A DNA stretch of 64,000 nt from positions 3,596,501 through 3,660,500 of the forward strand of contig NC_016940.1 of assembly GCF_000250635.1 (NCBI RefSeq). Reading direction: 5' to 3'. Origin of the DNA: Saprospira grandis str. Lewin. GTDB taxonomy: Bacteria > Bacteroidota > Bacteroidia > Chitinophagales > Saprospiraceae. The notes under the pieces are model-generated. The model saw only the letters and a list, made by a program, of their open reading frames with translations, did no database searches and was not told where the DNA came from. Positions 1-10,200 of this stretch are shown here, piece by piece; the first letter of the stretch is position 1; the number at the start of each line of letters is the position of its first letter. The translations under genes were made by a program, and so were the position numbers.

Positions 1-217
1 GGCTGCGCAGCCCTTTGCGGCAATAGAGGACCAAACAGCTATTTTGGGCCACTCTTTCTATAAAAGGTCCCAAATCAGATAAAGGGACCAGCTGCCCACC
101 AATATTAAAGGCTTCATGTTCGTGCGGCTCTCGAACATCCACTAGGATAAAGTCTTTGTTTTGGGCCTGCCACTTTTTTAAGGTCCGTAAATCAATTTGC
201 TGAATACTATTCATCAT
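1..217 (-). CDS. Rhodanese-like domain protein (C-terminus off window)
   Basis: Reading leftward from ATG ATG at 217/214 gives MMNSIQQIDLRTLKKWQ and continues past the window edge. The visible 72 residues carry the rhodanese hallmarks: an ILVDVREPHEHE segment (first CH2A-like motif), an acidic-to-glycine stretch, then LVLYCRKGLRS, where the Cys of CRKGLRS is at the position of the catalytic cysteine loop. Single-domain rhodaneses of this kind handle sulfane sulfur, or fuse to MoeB/ThiF-type proteins. Only the N-terminal part is visible, so neither its full length nor a fusion can be judged. It lies 13 bp downstream of the DUF4230 gene on the same strand, so the two are probably co-transcribed. 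Two adjacent ATGs leave the start uncertain by one codon. Confidence 0.85.
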   Translation of the reverse strand, partial: MMNSIQQIDLRTLKKWQAQNKDFILVDVREPHEHEAFNIGGQLVPLSDLGPFIERVAQNSCLVLYCRKGLRS

Positions 218-230
218 GGGGGAGGAGATT

Positions 231-929
231 TTAATCTGAGCCTTTGCTGCCCTTGGGCTCAGCGAGGGGAGGAATTTTAATTTTGATCATAGAATCAGCA
301 GAAGGAGGTGTAGTCTGCTGTTCTTCTATATTTTTTTGAGGGGCTCTGATGGCCTCAAAGGTCCAGCCATTTTGCTCTACCAATAGTTTGATTAGGCCCA
401 AATTGCGCAGCCCTTCTCTGCGGGCTTTGCCCATCAGCTCACTTTCTTGGGCCTCTTCTCGGAGCATTTTCTTAACGACCACATTGATGCTCGTCAATTC
501 ATCTTCATTAAAGGCGTTAAATACCCCTTCTTGGATGTCGTAATACTCTAAGTCGTGGTCAATAGATAAGATTTGTGGATCGGGAAGGTTGCGTACCCGA
601 ACAATTTTCTGGACCTCATCTACTTCCCAATCTAACTGACTGAGGTCGTAGCCTACGGCTACTTTGGCCTTCACTTTGACCAAGGCTTTTTTCCGTAAGG
701 GACTAATATCGTAAGCATAAAAACTATTATACTCATGCACATTAGAGAATTCGCCCTCTACGGTCACTAACTTGGCTACTTCTTTAATGCGTTCTAGCAA
801 AATTTGTTGCTTAGCCTGAGGCATTGGGTCTTTTTTCTCCAAATTTTGGCCCAAAATAAAAAAGTGGTAGCCTGCGGCTCCACCTAATGCTCCTAAAAAC
901 ATAAAAAGAAGATAATCGAAAAAACGCAT
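231..929 (-). CDS. DUF4230 domain-containing membrane-anchored protein
   Basis: This 232-residue protein has one N-terminal hydrophobic segment (residues about 5-25, DYLLFMFLGALGGAAGYHFF) followed by a soluble domain resembling DUF4230: a region around LVTVEGEFSNVHEYNSFY, then KALVKVKAKVAVGYDLSQL and VQKIVRVRNLPDPQILSID, and a helical C-terminal part with LMGKARREGLRNLGLI. The tail is Pro/Lys rich. The family is common in Bacteroidota and has no established function. The single anchor suggests an inner-membrane protein with a periplasmic domain. The next gene downstream is the rhodanese-domain gene 13 bp away. Upstream lies 311 bp of repeat-rich DNA separating it from mreD. Confidence 0.8.
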   Translation of the reverse strand: MRFFDYLLFMFLGALGGAAGYHFFILGQNLEKKDPMPQAKQQILLERIKEVAKLVTVEGEFSNVHEYNSFYAYDISPLRKKALVKVKAKVAVGYDLSQLDWEVDEVQKIVRVRNLPDPQILSIDHDLEYYDIQEGVFNAFNEDELTSINVVVKKMLREEAQESELMGKARREGLRNLGLIKLLVEQNGWTFEAIRAPQKNIEEQQTTPPSADSMIKIKIPPLAEPKGSKGSD

Positions 930-1044
930 AACAATAAAAGCTTTGGTGAGTTGATTAAAACTAAGCTTTTATTTTAATATTTTTCTTGAAATAAGCGCTT
1001 TTAAGTTGGACCTAGAGGAGGGCAGCAATGGCTATAGCCAAAAT

Positions 1045-1118
1045 TATGAGGGGCTCCACCCTCATTTATATATTATTGCGAAGCAATACCGCTCTTGCTG
1101 TAGGTGTCCACCTACAGC
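1045..1118. repeat. Short hairpin pair (GGYT/ARCC hairpin family)
   Basis: There are two stem-loops. The weaker one is ATGAGGG...CCCTCAT near 1047-1066. The perfect one at 1097-1118 has 10-bp arms GCTGTAGGTG and CACCTACAGC with a TC loop. The second is a sequence variant of hairpins near 27455 and 38768. Confidence 0.65.
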
Positions 1119-1121
1119 ATC

Positions 1122-1239
1122 GGCCTAGGGGCCTGAAGGGGTGGCCGCAGGCCAGACCGAGGCGCGCAGCGCTGAAGGGCCGAGCAGACCTGCGAGCCCC
1201 GCAAGGGCCCGGCCGCCAAAGGCGGCAGGCCCCAAAAAA
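1122..1239. repeat. GC-rich modular element, copy 1
   Basis: It reads GGCCTAGGGGCC ... GGGCCGAGCAGACCTGCG ... GGCCCC followed by seven A. On the minus strand it begins with TTTTTTTGGGGCC directly after the mreD stop codon. Confidence 0.85.
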
Positions 1240-1240
1240 A

Positions 1241-1744
1241 TTAGACCCTAATTTTAAAAATAAACTGATAGAGCAGCACAAAAAGAGAGGAAATGATAAA
1301 GCTCAGGATATAACGAGCTAGCCACAACCAACTGATGCTCAGGTCTTCTAGTAGGGTGGCCATAATCATGTAGGCGCCCATCATCAGGGCGGTATAGCGG
1401 ATAATCCAGCTGCGGCCCAAGCTCTCTTTGCTTAGCAGTTGGCCTGGCTCATAGCCCGAAATAGGCTCTATGATAGCGCAAATGAGGGGGCGTAAAAAGG
1501 CCAAGGCCACCATAACGGCCGCATGCAAGCCAAAACTATTGAGAAAAGTATCGACGCCCAAGCCTAGGGCAAAGGCCAAAATCAGGGCCAACACCATAGG
1601 GATTTCTAGGGGCAGCAAGAGCACAAAAAGCGGATGAATGTAAATATCAATCAGCTTAAAATCTACATATTTGAAGAGCAGACCCTGCAACAACAAAACA
1701 AAGATAAAGCGGAAAATATTGATGCCAAAAAGGTTATTGCTCAT
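1241..1744 (-). CDS. mreD: Rod shape-determining protein MreD
   Basis: This 167-residue, very hydrophobic protein has about five predicted membrane helices, for example RFIFVLLLQGLLFKYV near the N-terminus and a final LARYILSFIISSLFVLLYQF. Length and topology fit the MreD family, an inner-membrane partner of MreC and the elongation peptidoglycan synthase complex. Identification rests mainly on gene order: it follows mreB and mreC on the same strand and overlaps the mreC stop by 11 bp, which implies translational coupling. The usual downstream penicillin-binding protein 2 and rodA genes are absent here. The stop is followed within 2 bp by a GC-rich repeat element that may end the transcript. 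Confidence 0.88.
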   Translation of the reverse strand: MSNNLFGINIFRFIFVLLLQGLLFKYVDFKLIDIYIHPLFVLLLPLEIPMVLALILAFALGLGVDTFLNSFGLHAAVMVALAFLRPLICAIIEPISGYEPGQLLSKESLGRSWIIRYTALMMGAYMIMATLLEDLSISWLWLARYILSFIISSLFVLLYQFIFKIRV

Positions 1745-2579
1745 GGATAGAAGCTTCTAATTCAAGTTGTTCGTCTCTCAGAATATTGTCTACAATATAT
1801 ACCTTATCGGCTTTGCCCAAGTCATTGACCAATTGGACCGAAATATTGTAGAAATTACTGCCTGGCTCTATATAAAAACTATCAATTTTGCCCAAGAAAA
1901 TATCTTTGGGAAAAACCGTAGAAAAGCCGCTGGTCAATACGCTATCGCCTTTTTGCAGGCCCAAATGTTTGGGAATATCGTGCAGCTGCATATAGCGAGG
2001 ATCTTGGCCATCCCAACGCAAAACGCCAAGGTAGTTATTGCGGCCAATTCGGCTGCTAATTCGGCTATCGGTATTGAGAATAGACATGACCAAAGCATAA
2101 TGGGTAGAAACGGCCCGAATCACGCCCACCACCCCCTCTTGGGTATTGGCCAAAACCGCCGTATTCTTTCGCACCCCATGCTTGCTGCCTCGGTTCAAGG
2201 TGAGGTAGTTCTTCTGCCGATGCACACTATTATTGACCACCGTTGCGGCCAAATAATGATACTGCTGCTCCGATAAACTGTCTTCGGCCCCCACTGTGGC
2301 CGAATCGAGCAAATGCGAAAAGGTTGTGCTGGGCAGTTGCATCTTGAGCCGGGCGTTTTCTTGGGCCAAAGAATCATTTACCGCAGAGAGGTTCCAATAG
2401 CGCGACCAACGATTCTGATAATCATAAATTCCGCCCACCATCCGATTGGCAGAACTCAAAAAGGCGGTCTTCTCTGGCGTAGCATTTTGGCTAAAGTAAA
2501 AGTTTAGCGCAATCAACTCCAAAATGAAGAAGGCAAAAACACCATGATAACGAATAATTAGCTGGCTAAACTTATTCAT
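1734..2579 (-). CDS. mreC: Rod shape-determining protein MreC
   Basis: This 281-residue bitopic protein has an N-terminal transmembrane segment (residues about 13-30, GVFAFFILELIALNFYF), then a coiled-coil-prone stretch (NDSLAQENARLKMQL) and the beta-rich periplasmic MreC core, including LTLNRGSKHGVRKNTAV, GVVGVIRAVSTHYALV, SRISSRIGRNNYLGVLRW and KGDSVLTSGFSTVFPKDIFLGKI. In the family MreC forms periplasmic filaments that link MreB to the cell-wall elongation enzymes. The conserved hairpin motif S-R-I-S and the VLTSGFSTVFPKDI block make the call firm. It lies 105 bp downstream of mreB and overlaps mreD. Confidence 0.93.
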   Translation of the reverse strand: MNKFSQLIIRYHGVFAFFILELIALNFYFSQNATPEKTAFLSSANRMVGGIYDYQNRWSRYWNLSAVNDSLAQENARLKMQLPSTTFSHLLDSATVGAEDSLSEQQYHYLAATVVNNSVHRQKNYLTLNRGSKHGVRKNTAVLANTQEGVVGVIRAVSTHYALVMSILNTDSRISSRIGRNNYLGVLRWDGQDPRYMQLHDIPKHLGLQKGDSVLTSGFSTVFPKDIFLGKIDSFYIEPGSNFYNISVQLVNDLGKADKVYIVDNILRDEQLELEASIHEQ

Positions 2580-2600
2580 AATAGTTGGGCAATAAATAGG

Positions 2601-2633
2601 GCGTGTCGGACCAGCCTAACCGCTCCGACACGC
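2601..2633. other. 10-bp perfect hairpin between mreB and mreC
   Basis: Arms GCGTGTCGGA (2601-2610) and TCCGACACGC (2624-2633) enclose a 13-nt loop. On the + strand a T-rich stretch follows. On the mre coding strand the hairpin lacks a good U-run, so it may be a partial terminator, processing site or mRNA stabiliser that sets mreB above mreCD expression. The function is inferred. Confidence 0.55.
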
Positions 2634-2684
2634 TTTATTTTTAGAAAGGCATCACAACAACACCTCCCTGGCTATAGCTCTGTT

Positions 2685-3719
2685 TTAGAGGCTTTTCTGA
2701 GAGATGAGGAAGGAGAACTTGGCAATGTTCTGCAAGGCAATTCCCGTTCCGCGAACCACCGCCCGTAGGGGGTCTTCCGCAATGTGTACCGGCAATTTGG
2801 TCTTCTTACTAATCCGATTATCCAAGCCGCGCAAAAGGGCGCCACCTCCCGTCAAATAGAGGCCCGTCCGATAAATATCGGCCGCCAATTCTGGAGGCGT
2901 ACTCTCCAAGGCCTTCAAAATAGCCTCTTCAATTTTAGCCACCGATTTATCCAAACAACGGCTAATTTCTTTATGCGAAACCATAATCTGCTTGGGAATC
3001 CCCGTCATCAAATCTCGGCCATTTACCGGATAATCTGCAGGCGGTTCCTCTAGGTTCTGCTCGGCAGCCCCCACATGAATCTTAATCTGCTCGGCGGTGC
3101 GCTCCCCAATCAATAGGTTGTGCTCCCGACGCATATAGTTCACAATATCAAAGGTGAATTCGTCTCCAGCAGTACGGATAGATTGGTCGCAAACAATACC
3201 GGCCAAGGCAATTACGGCAATCTCCGTCGTTCCGCCCCCAATATCAATAATCATGTTCCCAACCGGCTCCGTCACGTCCAAACCAATCCCCAATGCAGCC
3301 GCCATAGGCTCGTGAATGAGGTAGGTTTCGCGAGAACCCACATGCTCGGCAGAATCAAATACGGCCCGCTTTTCTACCTCGGTAATACCCGAAGGAATAC
3401 AAATAACGGTGCGCATACTCCGAAGCAATTTTCTGCGGTTCGGAATCATGTCAATCAAACCCTGAATCATGCGTTCAGCCGCCTCAAAATCAGCAATTAC
3501 GCCATCCTTCAATGGGCGAATCGTCTTAATTTTTTGGTGGGTTTTTTCGTGCATCATCATCGCTTTTTTTCCTACAGCGATAACGTCATTGGTATTGCGG
3601 TCTACGGCCACAATAGAAGGCTCCTCTACAACTACTTGGTCGTTGTGGATGATCAGTGTATTAGCAGTCCCCAAGTCGATGGCAATCTCTTGGGTAAAGA
3701 AGTTGAAGAATTTTTTCAT
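2685..3719 (-). CDS. mreB: Rod shape-determining actin homologue MreB
   Basis: This 344-residue MreB has the actin-fold nucleotide-binding motifs: IAIDLGTANTLI (phosphate 1), IDIGGGTTEIAVIAL (phosphate 2), and LTGGGALLRGLDNRI (adenosine motif). Other family segments are VVEEPSIVAVDR, IRPLKDGVIADFEAAE and YLIHEPMAAALGIGLDV. It polymerises under the inner membrane and organises lateral wall synthesis. The ATG at 3719 is preferred over an in-frame TTG 12 bp upstream because the conserved N-terminus begins MKKFFNFF. It is the first gene of an mreB-mreC-mreD unit. A possible Bacteroidota-type promoter lies about 80 bp upstream. Confidence 0.96.
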   Translation of the reverse strand: MKKFFNFFTQEIAIDLGTANTLIIHNDQVVVEEPSIVAVDRNTNDVIAVGKKAMMMHEKTHQKIKTIRPLKDGVIADFEAAERMIQGLIDMIPNRRKLLRSMRTVICIPSGITEVEKRAVFDSAEHVGSRETYLIHEPMAAALGIGLDVTEPVGNMIIDIGGGTTEIAVIALAGIVCDQSIRTAGDEFTFDIVNYMRREHNLLIGERTAEQIKIHVGAAEQNLEEPPADYPVNGRDLMTGIPKQIMVSHKEISRCLDKSVAKIEEAILKALESTPPELAADIYRTGLYLTGGGALLRGLDNRISKKTKLPVHIAEDPLRAVVRGTGIALQNIAKFSFLISQKSL

Positions 3720-3797
3720 AAGGAGTGGCAAGCTTTATACTTGGCTAGTAGGTTGGGCAAAATGGCTTTGCGTTTTAGGCTTTGCTTAGCTTTGGCG

Positions 3798-3829
3798 CAA
3801 AAATATAATTTTTAATCTATTAAAGTAAA
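3798..3829 (-). promoter_or_regulatory. Possible Bacteroidota-type promoter for mreB
   Basis: On the minus strand a TATTTTTG (fits TAnnTTTG) lies at 3805-3798 and a TTTA in the -33 region at 3829-3826, with a 20-nt spacer. This resembles the Bacteroidota consensus TTTG/TAnnTTTG. The upstream box is imperfect and there is no experimental support. Confidence 0.4.
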
Positions 3830-3860
3830 TTTATAAGGAGTCAAAATAAGTAAGTAGCTA

Positions 3861-3987
3861 TTTTTTAGGGGCCTGCCGCCTTTGGCGGCCGGGCCCTTGC
3901 GGGGCTCGCAGGTCTGCTCGGCCCTTCAGGCTTCACTTCGTTTCGCCTTTGGTCTGGCCTGCGGCCACCCCTTCAGGCCCCTAGGCC
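3861..3987. repeat. GC-rich modular element, copy 2
   Basis: It begins TTTTTTAGGGGCCTGCCGCC, contains the core CTCGCAGGTCTGCTCGGCCC, and ends CCCCTAGGCC. It sits upstream of mreB, in opposite orientation to copy 3 about 60 bp away, so the pair is arranged head to head. Confidence 0.85.
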
Positions 3988-4050
3988 GATTGTAAAACCC
4001 TGCGGGCGAGCGGCGGCCCTAGGGCCGCCCAGCAATTCCGCCTAGATGTT

Positions 4051-4216
4051 TTGGCGCCCTACAGGCCCGAAGGGCCGCAGGCTGAGGGATGGTAGGGGGT
4101 GGCCGCAGGCCAGACCCAGCTTTTGAGCGTAGCGAAAAAGCGCAGGGCCGAGCAGACTTGCGAGCCCCCGCACAGCCCGACCCGAGCCCTTGGGCGAGGG
4201 GCAGCCCCAAAAAAAA
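4051..4216. repeat. GC-rich modular element, copy 3
   Basis: This is a longer variant with an extra CAGGCCCGAAGGGCCGCAGG module before the shared GGCCGCAGGCCAGACC and GGGCCGAGCAGACTTGCGAG blocks. It ends GCAGCCCC plus eight A. Those A residues are also the U-tract of the terminator that follows the giant gene. Confidence 0.85.
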
Positions 4217-4238
4217 GGACTTCCCTAATGGAAAGTCC
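4209..4238 (-). terminator. Terminator of the giant surface-protein gene
   Basis: On the minus strand GGACTTTCC pairs with GGGAAGTCC (4238-4217) and is followed by eight T, 10 bp after the stop codon at 4249. The T-tract merges directly into repeat copy 3. Confidence 0.75.
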
Positions 4239-4248
4239 CTTTTCAAAT

Positions 4249-7200
4249 TTATCGCAAGAGCTGAATGCTGCCCTTTAAGACCAAAATATGGCCATCTATA
4301 AATTCTAGTTCGGCATACCAAGCATAGACCCCAGAGTTCATTGGGCGGCCCTTAAATTGACCATCCCAACCCGCCTGTGGATCATTGGGCGCTAGGTTTT
4401 GGCCCTCAAAGACCAACTCGCCCCAACGGTCATAAACCCTAAAGAGTTTGACCAGCTGCAGGCGCTCATCACCCTGAATAAAGAAGCGGTCATTGGCCCC
4501 ATCGTTATTTGGCGTAAAGGTATTGGGGGCCGCAGCAATCCGCTCCTTGTCAATAAAGACCGTAATGCTGCTGTCTAAGCGACAACCTCTTTCGTTTTGG
4601 GCCACAAATTCATAAATCGCCCGATCAAAAGGCTGCACCCATAGCTGATAACTGCTATCGCTCAATAATTGATTGCTCAGGCTTTCGCTCCAACTGAAGC
4701 TAACCCCCAAACTATCATTGAGCAAGGCATAAAGCAATAAGCTATCGCCATAGGCCAAGGTTGTATCATTTGGACCAAATTGCTGCAAGAAGAAGGGCAA
4801 GCCCGCTTCTACCTCCACCAAAGTATCGGCCACACAATCGTTGGCATCTCTTAGGTAAATCGTATAATCAGCCGCCGCCAAGTTCGGGAAGAAAGGCGAG
4901 GCCTGCCAGTTTAGACTATCTAAACTATAACTATAGCCGCCCAATGCAGTAGAACCACCCTGAGCCAGGGCCAAGATACTTCCATTGCTTTCGCCCAAAC
5001 AGCGCACAGAATCAACCTCTGCCGATAGCTCCAGCGGAGCGGGATCGACAAACTGAATGCTGTCTGTTTGCTGACAACCATTGGCGTCGGTGGCGGTCAC
5101 GGCATACCAGGCCGCCCCTAGGTTTTGGGCCAAAGATTGGGTGTCGCCATTGGACCAAAGATAGCTGTAGGGCGCAGTGCCCGAGCTCGCCAAGGCTTCT
5201 ACACTAGCGCTTAGCTCTCCTGCACAGCGAATATTGCTTTGCGGCTTGAGGGTCAAGCCCAAAGCAGGCGGTCCACCCAAAACATACTGAAAGTCAGCAC
5301 TACAGCCATTTTGATCTACCACTGTCAAATTGTAAATACCCGCTGCCAAGCCCGTCAAAGGCTGGCCCACTTGGCCATTGGACCAAAGGAAGGCATTGAC
5401 TGGAACCGAAGAAGATTGATAGCTAATGCTGCCATCATCGCCTCCGGCACAGGCGGGCATATTCAATTGCATATTTAGCTGTAGTGGAGCGGGGTCTGTA
5501 ATTTGGACCGATAAATCAGCCGTACATCCATTTCTGTCCGTTACGGTCACGCTATAGCTTCCTGCCCCTAGGTTTTGGGCCGTGGGAGCAGTTTGTCCAT
5601 CCGACCACTGATAGCTCAAGGGCGAAGTTCCGCCGCTAGCCTGTAGTTGAGCTTGACCAGTTAGCTCGCCTGCACAGCGAGGATCTTGGCTACTCACTAA
5701 GGTCAGTTGTATGCCGGTAGGCTCGCCAACTTGGGCGCTTAGGCTCAGGGTACAACCATTGGCATCGCTAGCCGTAAGGCTATAGTTTCCAGCGCTAAGG
5801 TTAGAGAGAACAGCCGTACTGCCACCATTGGACCAACTATAATTGTAGTCGCCATTGGCCAAGGGCGTACCCCCACTAATAATAGCCGTGAGCTGGCCCG
5901 ATGCCCCATTTTGGCAAAGCGCATCTTGTACATTGATATAGCCCACTAAGCCGCTAGCTGGCTCATCAACAACCACCTGGCCCTGAATGCTACAGCCATT
6001 GGCATCGGTTACGGTAAGTTGGTAGTTTCCTGCCGCCAAGCCTGTTACTTGCTGCGTTTGAGCCCCATTGGACCAAAGGAAGCTGTAGGGAAGGGTTCCG
6101 CCTTGTACGCTAGCGGTTGCTTCTCCATCTGCTCCCTGCAAACAGCCCGCCGCTTGGCTACTTAAGCTGAGCTGTAGGGCGGCGGGAGCCAAAAGTTCGA
6201 AACTATCGACCAGTTGACAGCCGCCAGCATCGCTAACTGTCAGGCTATACCAGCCTGCCGCCAAGTTATTGGCATTGGCGGTACTGCTGCCATTGGACCA
6301 GTTATATTGATAGGGGGCTGTTCCGCCAACCACTACCGCTTCTAGTTCCCCATCGGCTGCATTATGGCAGCTAGGCGCCTGCAGTTGGTTAATGGCTAGG
6401 CCTAAGCCTGTGGGTTGGCTCAATTGAACGCTCGCATTTTGCTGACAACCCTTAGCATCCGTCACAATCAATTGATAGCTGCCTGCGGCAAGGTTAGTCG
6501 CCGTAGCTGTCGTTTGTCCATCGGACCAAAGGTAAGTGTAGGGGGCTGTTCCTCCAGTAGCGACCACTGTGGCCGTTCCAGAGTTTTGTCCCTGACAGTT
6601 GGGATTGCTACTCTGCAATTGAATTTGCAAGGGGCTAGGCTCTTCTACTGTAGTACTTGCGGTAAACTGGCAGCCTTGGGCATCGCTAATTGTCAGTTGG
6701 TAGTTCCCTGCGGTCAAGCCTCGGGCTTGTCGGCCCATTTGGCCATCGGACCAAAGGTAAGTATAGGGGGCTGTTCCTCCAGTTGCAATCGCTAAAATAG
6801 CCCCATCGCTACTGCCCGCACAACTGGTCGAATCTACTTGGAAGTTAATGGCTAGGGGAGAAGGGCTATGCAAGCTAGTTGTTTGGGCCAAAATACAGCC
6901 ATTGGCATCCGTTAGGCTTAGGCTATAACTTCCTGCGGATAAGTTAGTGGCCGTAGCTGTTGTTTGTCCATCGGACCAAAGGTAAGTATAGGGGGCTGTT
7001 CCTCCTGTGGCCAAAGCCGTTAGGCTTCCATCGTTGCCATTAAAGCAACTAGGATCATTTTGGCTAAGCTGTAGCTGTAGGGGAGCAGGCGCCGTAATCT
7101 CTATGCTGTCTTGAATTTGGCAACCGTTGCCATCTCTCAACTGAACAACATACCAGCCTGCGCAGAGGTTGCTCCAGTTGTTGTTGGGACCAAAGAGCTG

Positions 7201-10200
7201 ACCGTTTTGGCCGGGGCCCAAAAGGCGGTATTCATAGCCATTTTGGCCTAGGGTTCCCGTGCCAGCTACCGCTTGATAGACAATCTGTCCATCGCAGCTA
7301 TTGGCACAGCTAGCGGCACTAACTGTTTGCTGGGCTGCAAGGGGCAAGGGGGCCGTAAGTTCTATACTATCAACAGCGGTACAGCCATTGGCATCGCTAA
7401 AGCTAACCGTATACCAGCCCGCAGAGAGGTTCTGAATTAGGGCCGTATTTTCCCCAGTAGACCAACTGATGAGGTAAGGGGCGGTTCCGCCCTGAGCTTG
7501 GGCCGTAAGGGCTCCATCACTAGCGCCTGCACAGCTAATGCTGGCCCCATGATAATTACTATATACACTAATACTGGGCTGTATAGCCGAGGGGGCTATC
7601 AGCTGTATGCTTGTTGTGGCCTGACAGCCCCGAGCATCGGTAGCGGTAAGGCTATAGCTCCCTGCTGCCAGTTGTTGGAGATCCTCTGTTGTATCTCCTG
7701 TAGACCAAAGGAAGCTGTAGTTGGGGGTTCCTCCTTGGGCATCAGCATCAATCCAACCATCTGTTCCTTGATTGCAGCTTGGGTTTTGGCTGCTCAATAC
7801 ATTGGCAATAACGGCATTGGCTGGCTCTTGTACAAGGGCCGAAGCAACAATACTACAGCCATAGGCATCGGTGACCGTAAGTTGGTAGGGGCCTGCTGCT
7901 AGGTTGTTGATATTGCTACTGCTCTGTCCATTGGACCAAAGGTAGCTATAAGGCGCAATGCCTCCACTTAGTAGGGCAGAGATACTTCCATCGGCTCCGC
8001 CATTACAGCGCACAGAATCGGCATCTAGTTGTAGGACCAAGGGCGTGGGCTCTGTAATTGTCCAACTGCCTAGCCAGTTACAGCCGTTGGCATCGGTGAC
8101 TGTCAGTTGGTAGTTTCCTGCCGCCAAATTACTAATATTGCTGCTCGTTTGACCATTGGACCAAAGATAGCTATAGGGAGGCAAACCACCTTGCATAAAG
8201 ATGCTCAACTCCCCATTCTGTTGACCTGCACAGATGATGTTTTGTTGTTGTACACTATCTAGTAGTAGAGTGTCGGGGGCAGTGAGTAAAACACAACTAC
8301 TCGCCTGACAGCCATTGATATCCGTCACGCTAAAGCAATGATTGCCCGCAGCTAGGCTGTTTTGTAGGGCTTGGCTACTGCCGTTGCTCCATTGGCCCTG
8401 AAGGCTACCCCATCCGCCACTATAACTGGCTTCTAGTTGGCCGTCTGTAGCTGAGGCACAAGATACTGTATAGCCATTATAGAAGCTAAGGGTATCTATA
8501 TTTAACTGAATAGAATCTGGTGTTTGCAGGCTAATGCTACTACTGTCTTGGCAGCCATTCTGGTCGCTAACCGTAAGGCTATAACTCCCTGCGGCCAATC
8601 CGTTCAGGCTATTGCTGCTTGCTCCTGTGCTCCAGTTGTAGTTATAGTTGGCCGTTCCCCCTGTTGCTGTTGCACTAAGGGCAGCATCAGCGGCTCCAAA
8701 GCAAGAAATGGGACTGCCATTATAATCTTGGTCGATACTAATGCCAGCGCTTAAGGGCGTTGGTTCTTGAATACTGACTGAAATCGTATCTGTACAGCCT
8801 ACATCATCAATCACCTGGACCAAATAGTTGCCTGCGGCTAAGGCCGAGAACTGTCCCGTTTGATTGCTATCTCCAGCCATGATATAGGTATAGGGCGCTT
8901 GTCCCCCCGCAGCCGTTAAGCTAAAGCTGCCAGAGCTATCACCTGCACAACTAAGGTCCTGACTAGCCAGTAAACTGATTTGTATAGGACTAGGCGGTAC
9001 GGGAATATTTAGCTGTAGGGTATCATAACAACCATTACGGTCGCTAATAGTCACGCTATAATTGCCTGCACAAAGATTAGTGACCAAGGAGGTACTATCT
9101 CCATGAGACCATTGGTAGTAGTAGTCGGTAGAAATGTTGCCGCCAGTAGCCGTGATGGCTGCAGAGCCATCGCAAAGGCCGGGGCATTGTGGCAGGCTTC
9201 CATTGACCAAGCTAGCTTGTACAGGGTTGGGGCTACCAATTTGGACCGTTATGCTATCCTGACAGCCATTGTTACTACTTACGGTAACGCTGTAGTTCCC
9301 TGCACAAAGGCCTGTGGCCGTGGCCGTCGTTTGACTGCCTGCGGCCGCATCCCATAAGTAGTTGTAGTTAATGGCCAAACCAGAAAGTGGCAAAACCGTG
9401 GCAGAGCCATCGCAGCTTCCCAAGCAGCTTTCATCCCTTTGCGAGGCAAGCTGAAGCCCTAAGGCATTAGTGCTATCTACAAAAACACTATCAATAGCAG
9501 AGCAACCTCCAGGTCCAGAAGAAGTGACTGTAACGGTATACCAGCCTGGGCTCAGGTTGGTAATGATAGAGTCTACAGCTCCATTAGACCATTGAAAACT
9601 GAAGGGAGGGGTTCCCCCCACCGTAGTTGCCGTGGCCGTACCATTATTGCTGCCACAACCCGAAGGGGTAGAGGTTGGCATGGGCACAGGGCTAGTGGTC
9701 GTCTGAATCATGAAGGTCCCATTATTACTTCCACCAAGGAAGTTAAAGCCCCCATCAATTTGGACAATATAAGGGGTATTGGGCTGTAGGTTATTATAAG
9801 TAAAGGACCAGTTGATGGGCTGGGTCATACAGCTATTAAAGCTCTGGCAATCTACCAGCACATCGGGGTTGTTATCACAAGGGCTGCTATCCTGAAAGAA
9901 AGAGATATTAAAGCCATCCCCAGGAACGGTGCCCCCGATACAGTTTCCACTAGAGGTGGCATTGATAATACTTAAGGTTACTGCACTTCCATTACAGTCG
10001 GATACAAAGTAGTAGTAGAGAGAGTGCTCTGGATCATCGCCTTCTCCACATTCAAAGTAGCCCGGAGCGCCGCCTGCAACCCCTTCTCCAGTGGCAGAAG
10101 CTGTATTGAAGCAGTAGGGAACATTCGGTTGAATAGGGTAGGCAATAGCATTGAGGCAGTTGTCGGCTCCACAGCCTTCTGATACACAAAGCTCAAAGTT

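Noticed and set aside
3120-3815. 231-codon plus-strand open frame opposite mreB
   Set aside because: The minus strand encodes clear MreB with all actin-fold motifs. The antisense frame has no recognisable domain and follows its codon pattern as a shadow.
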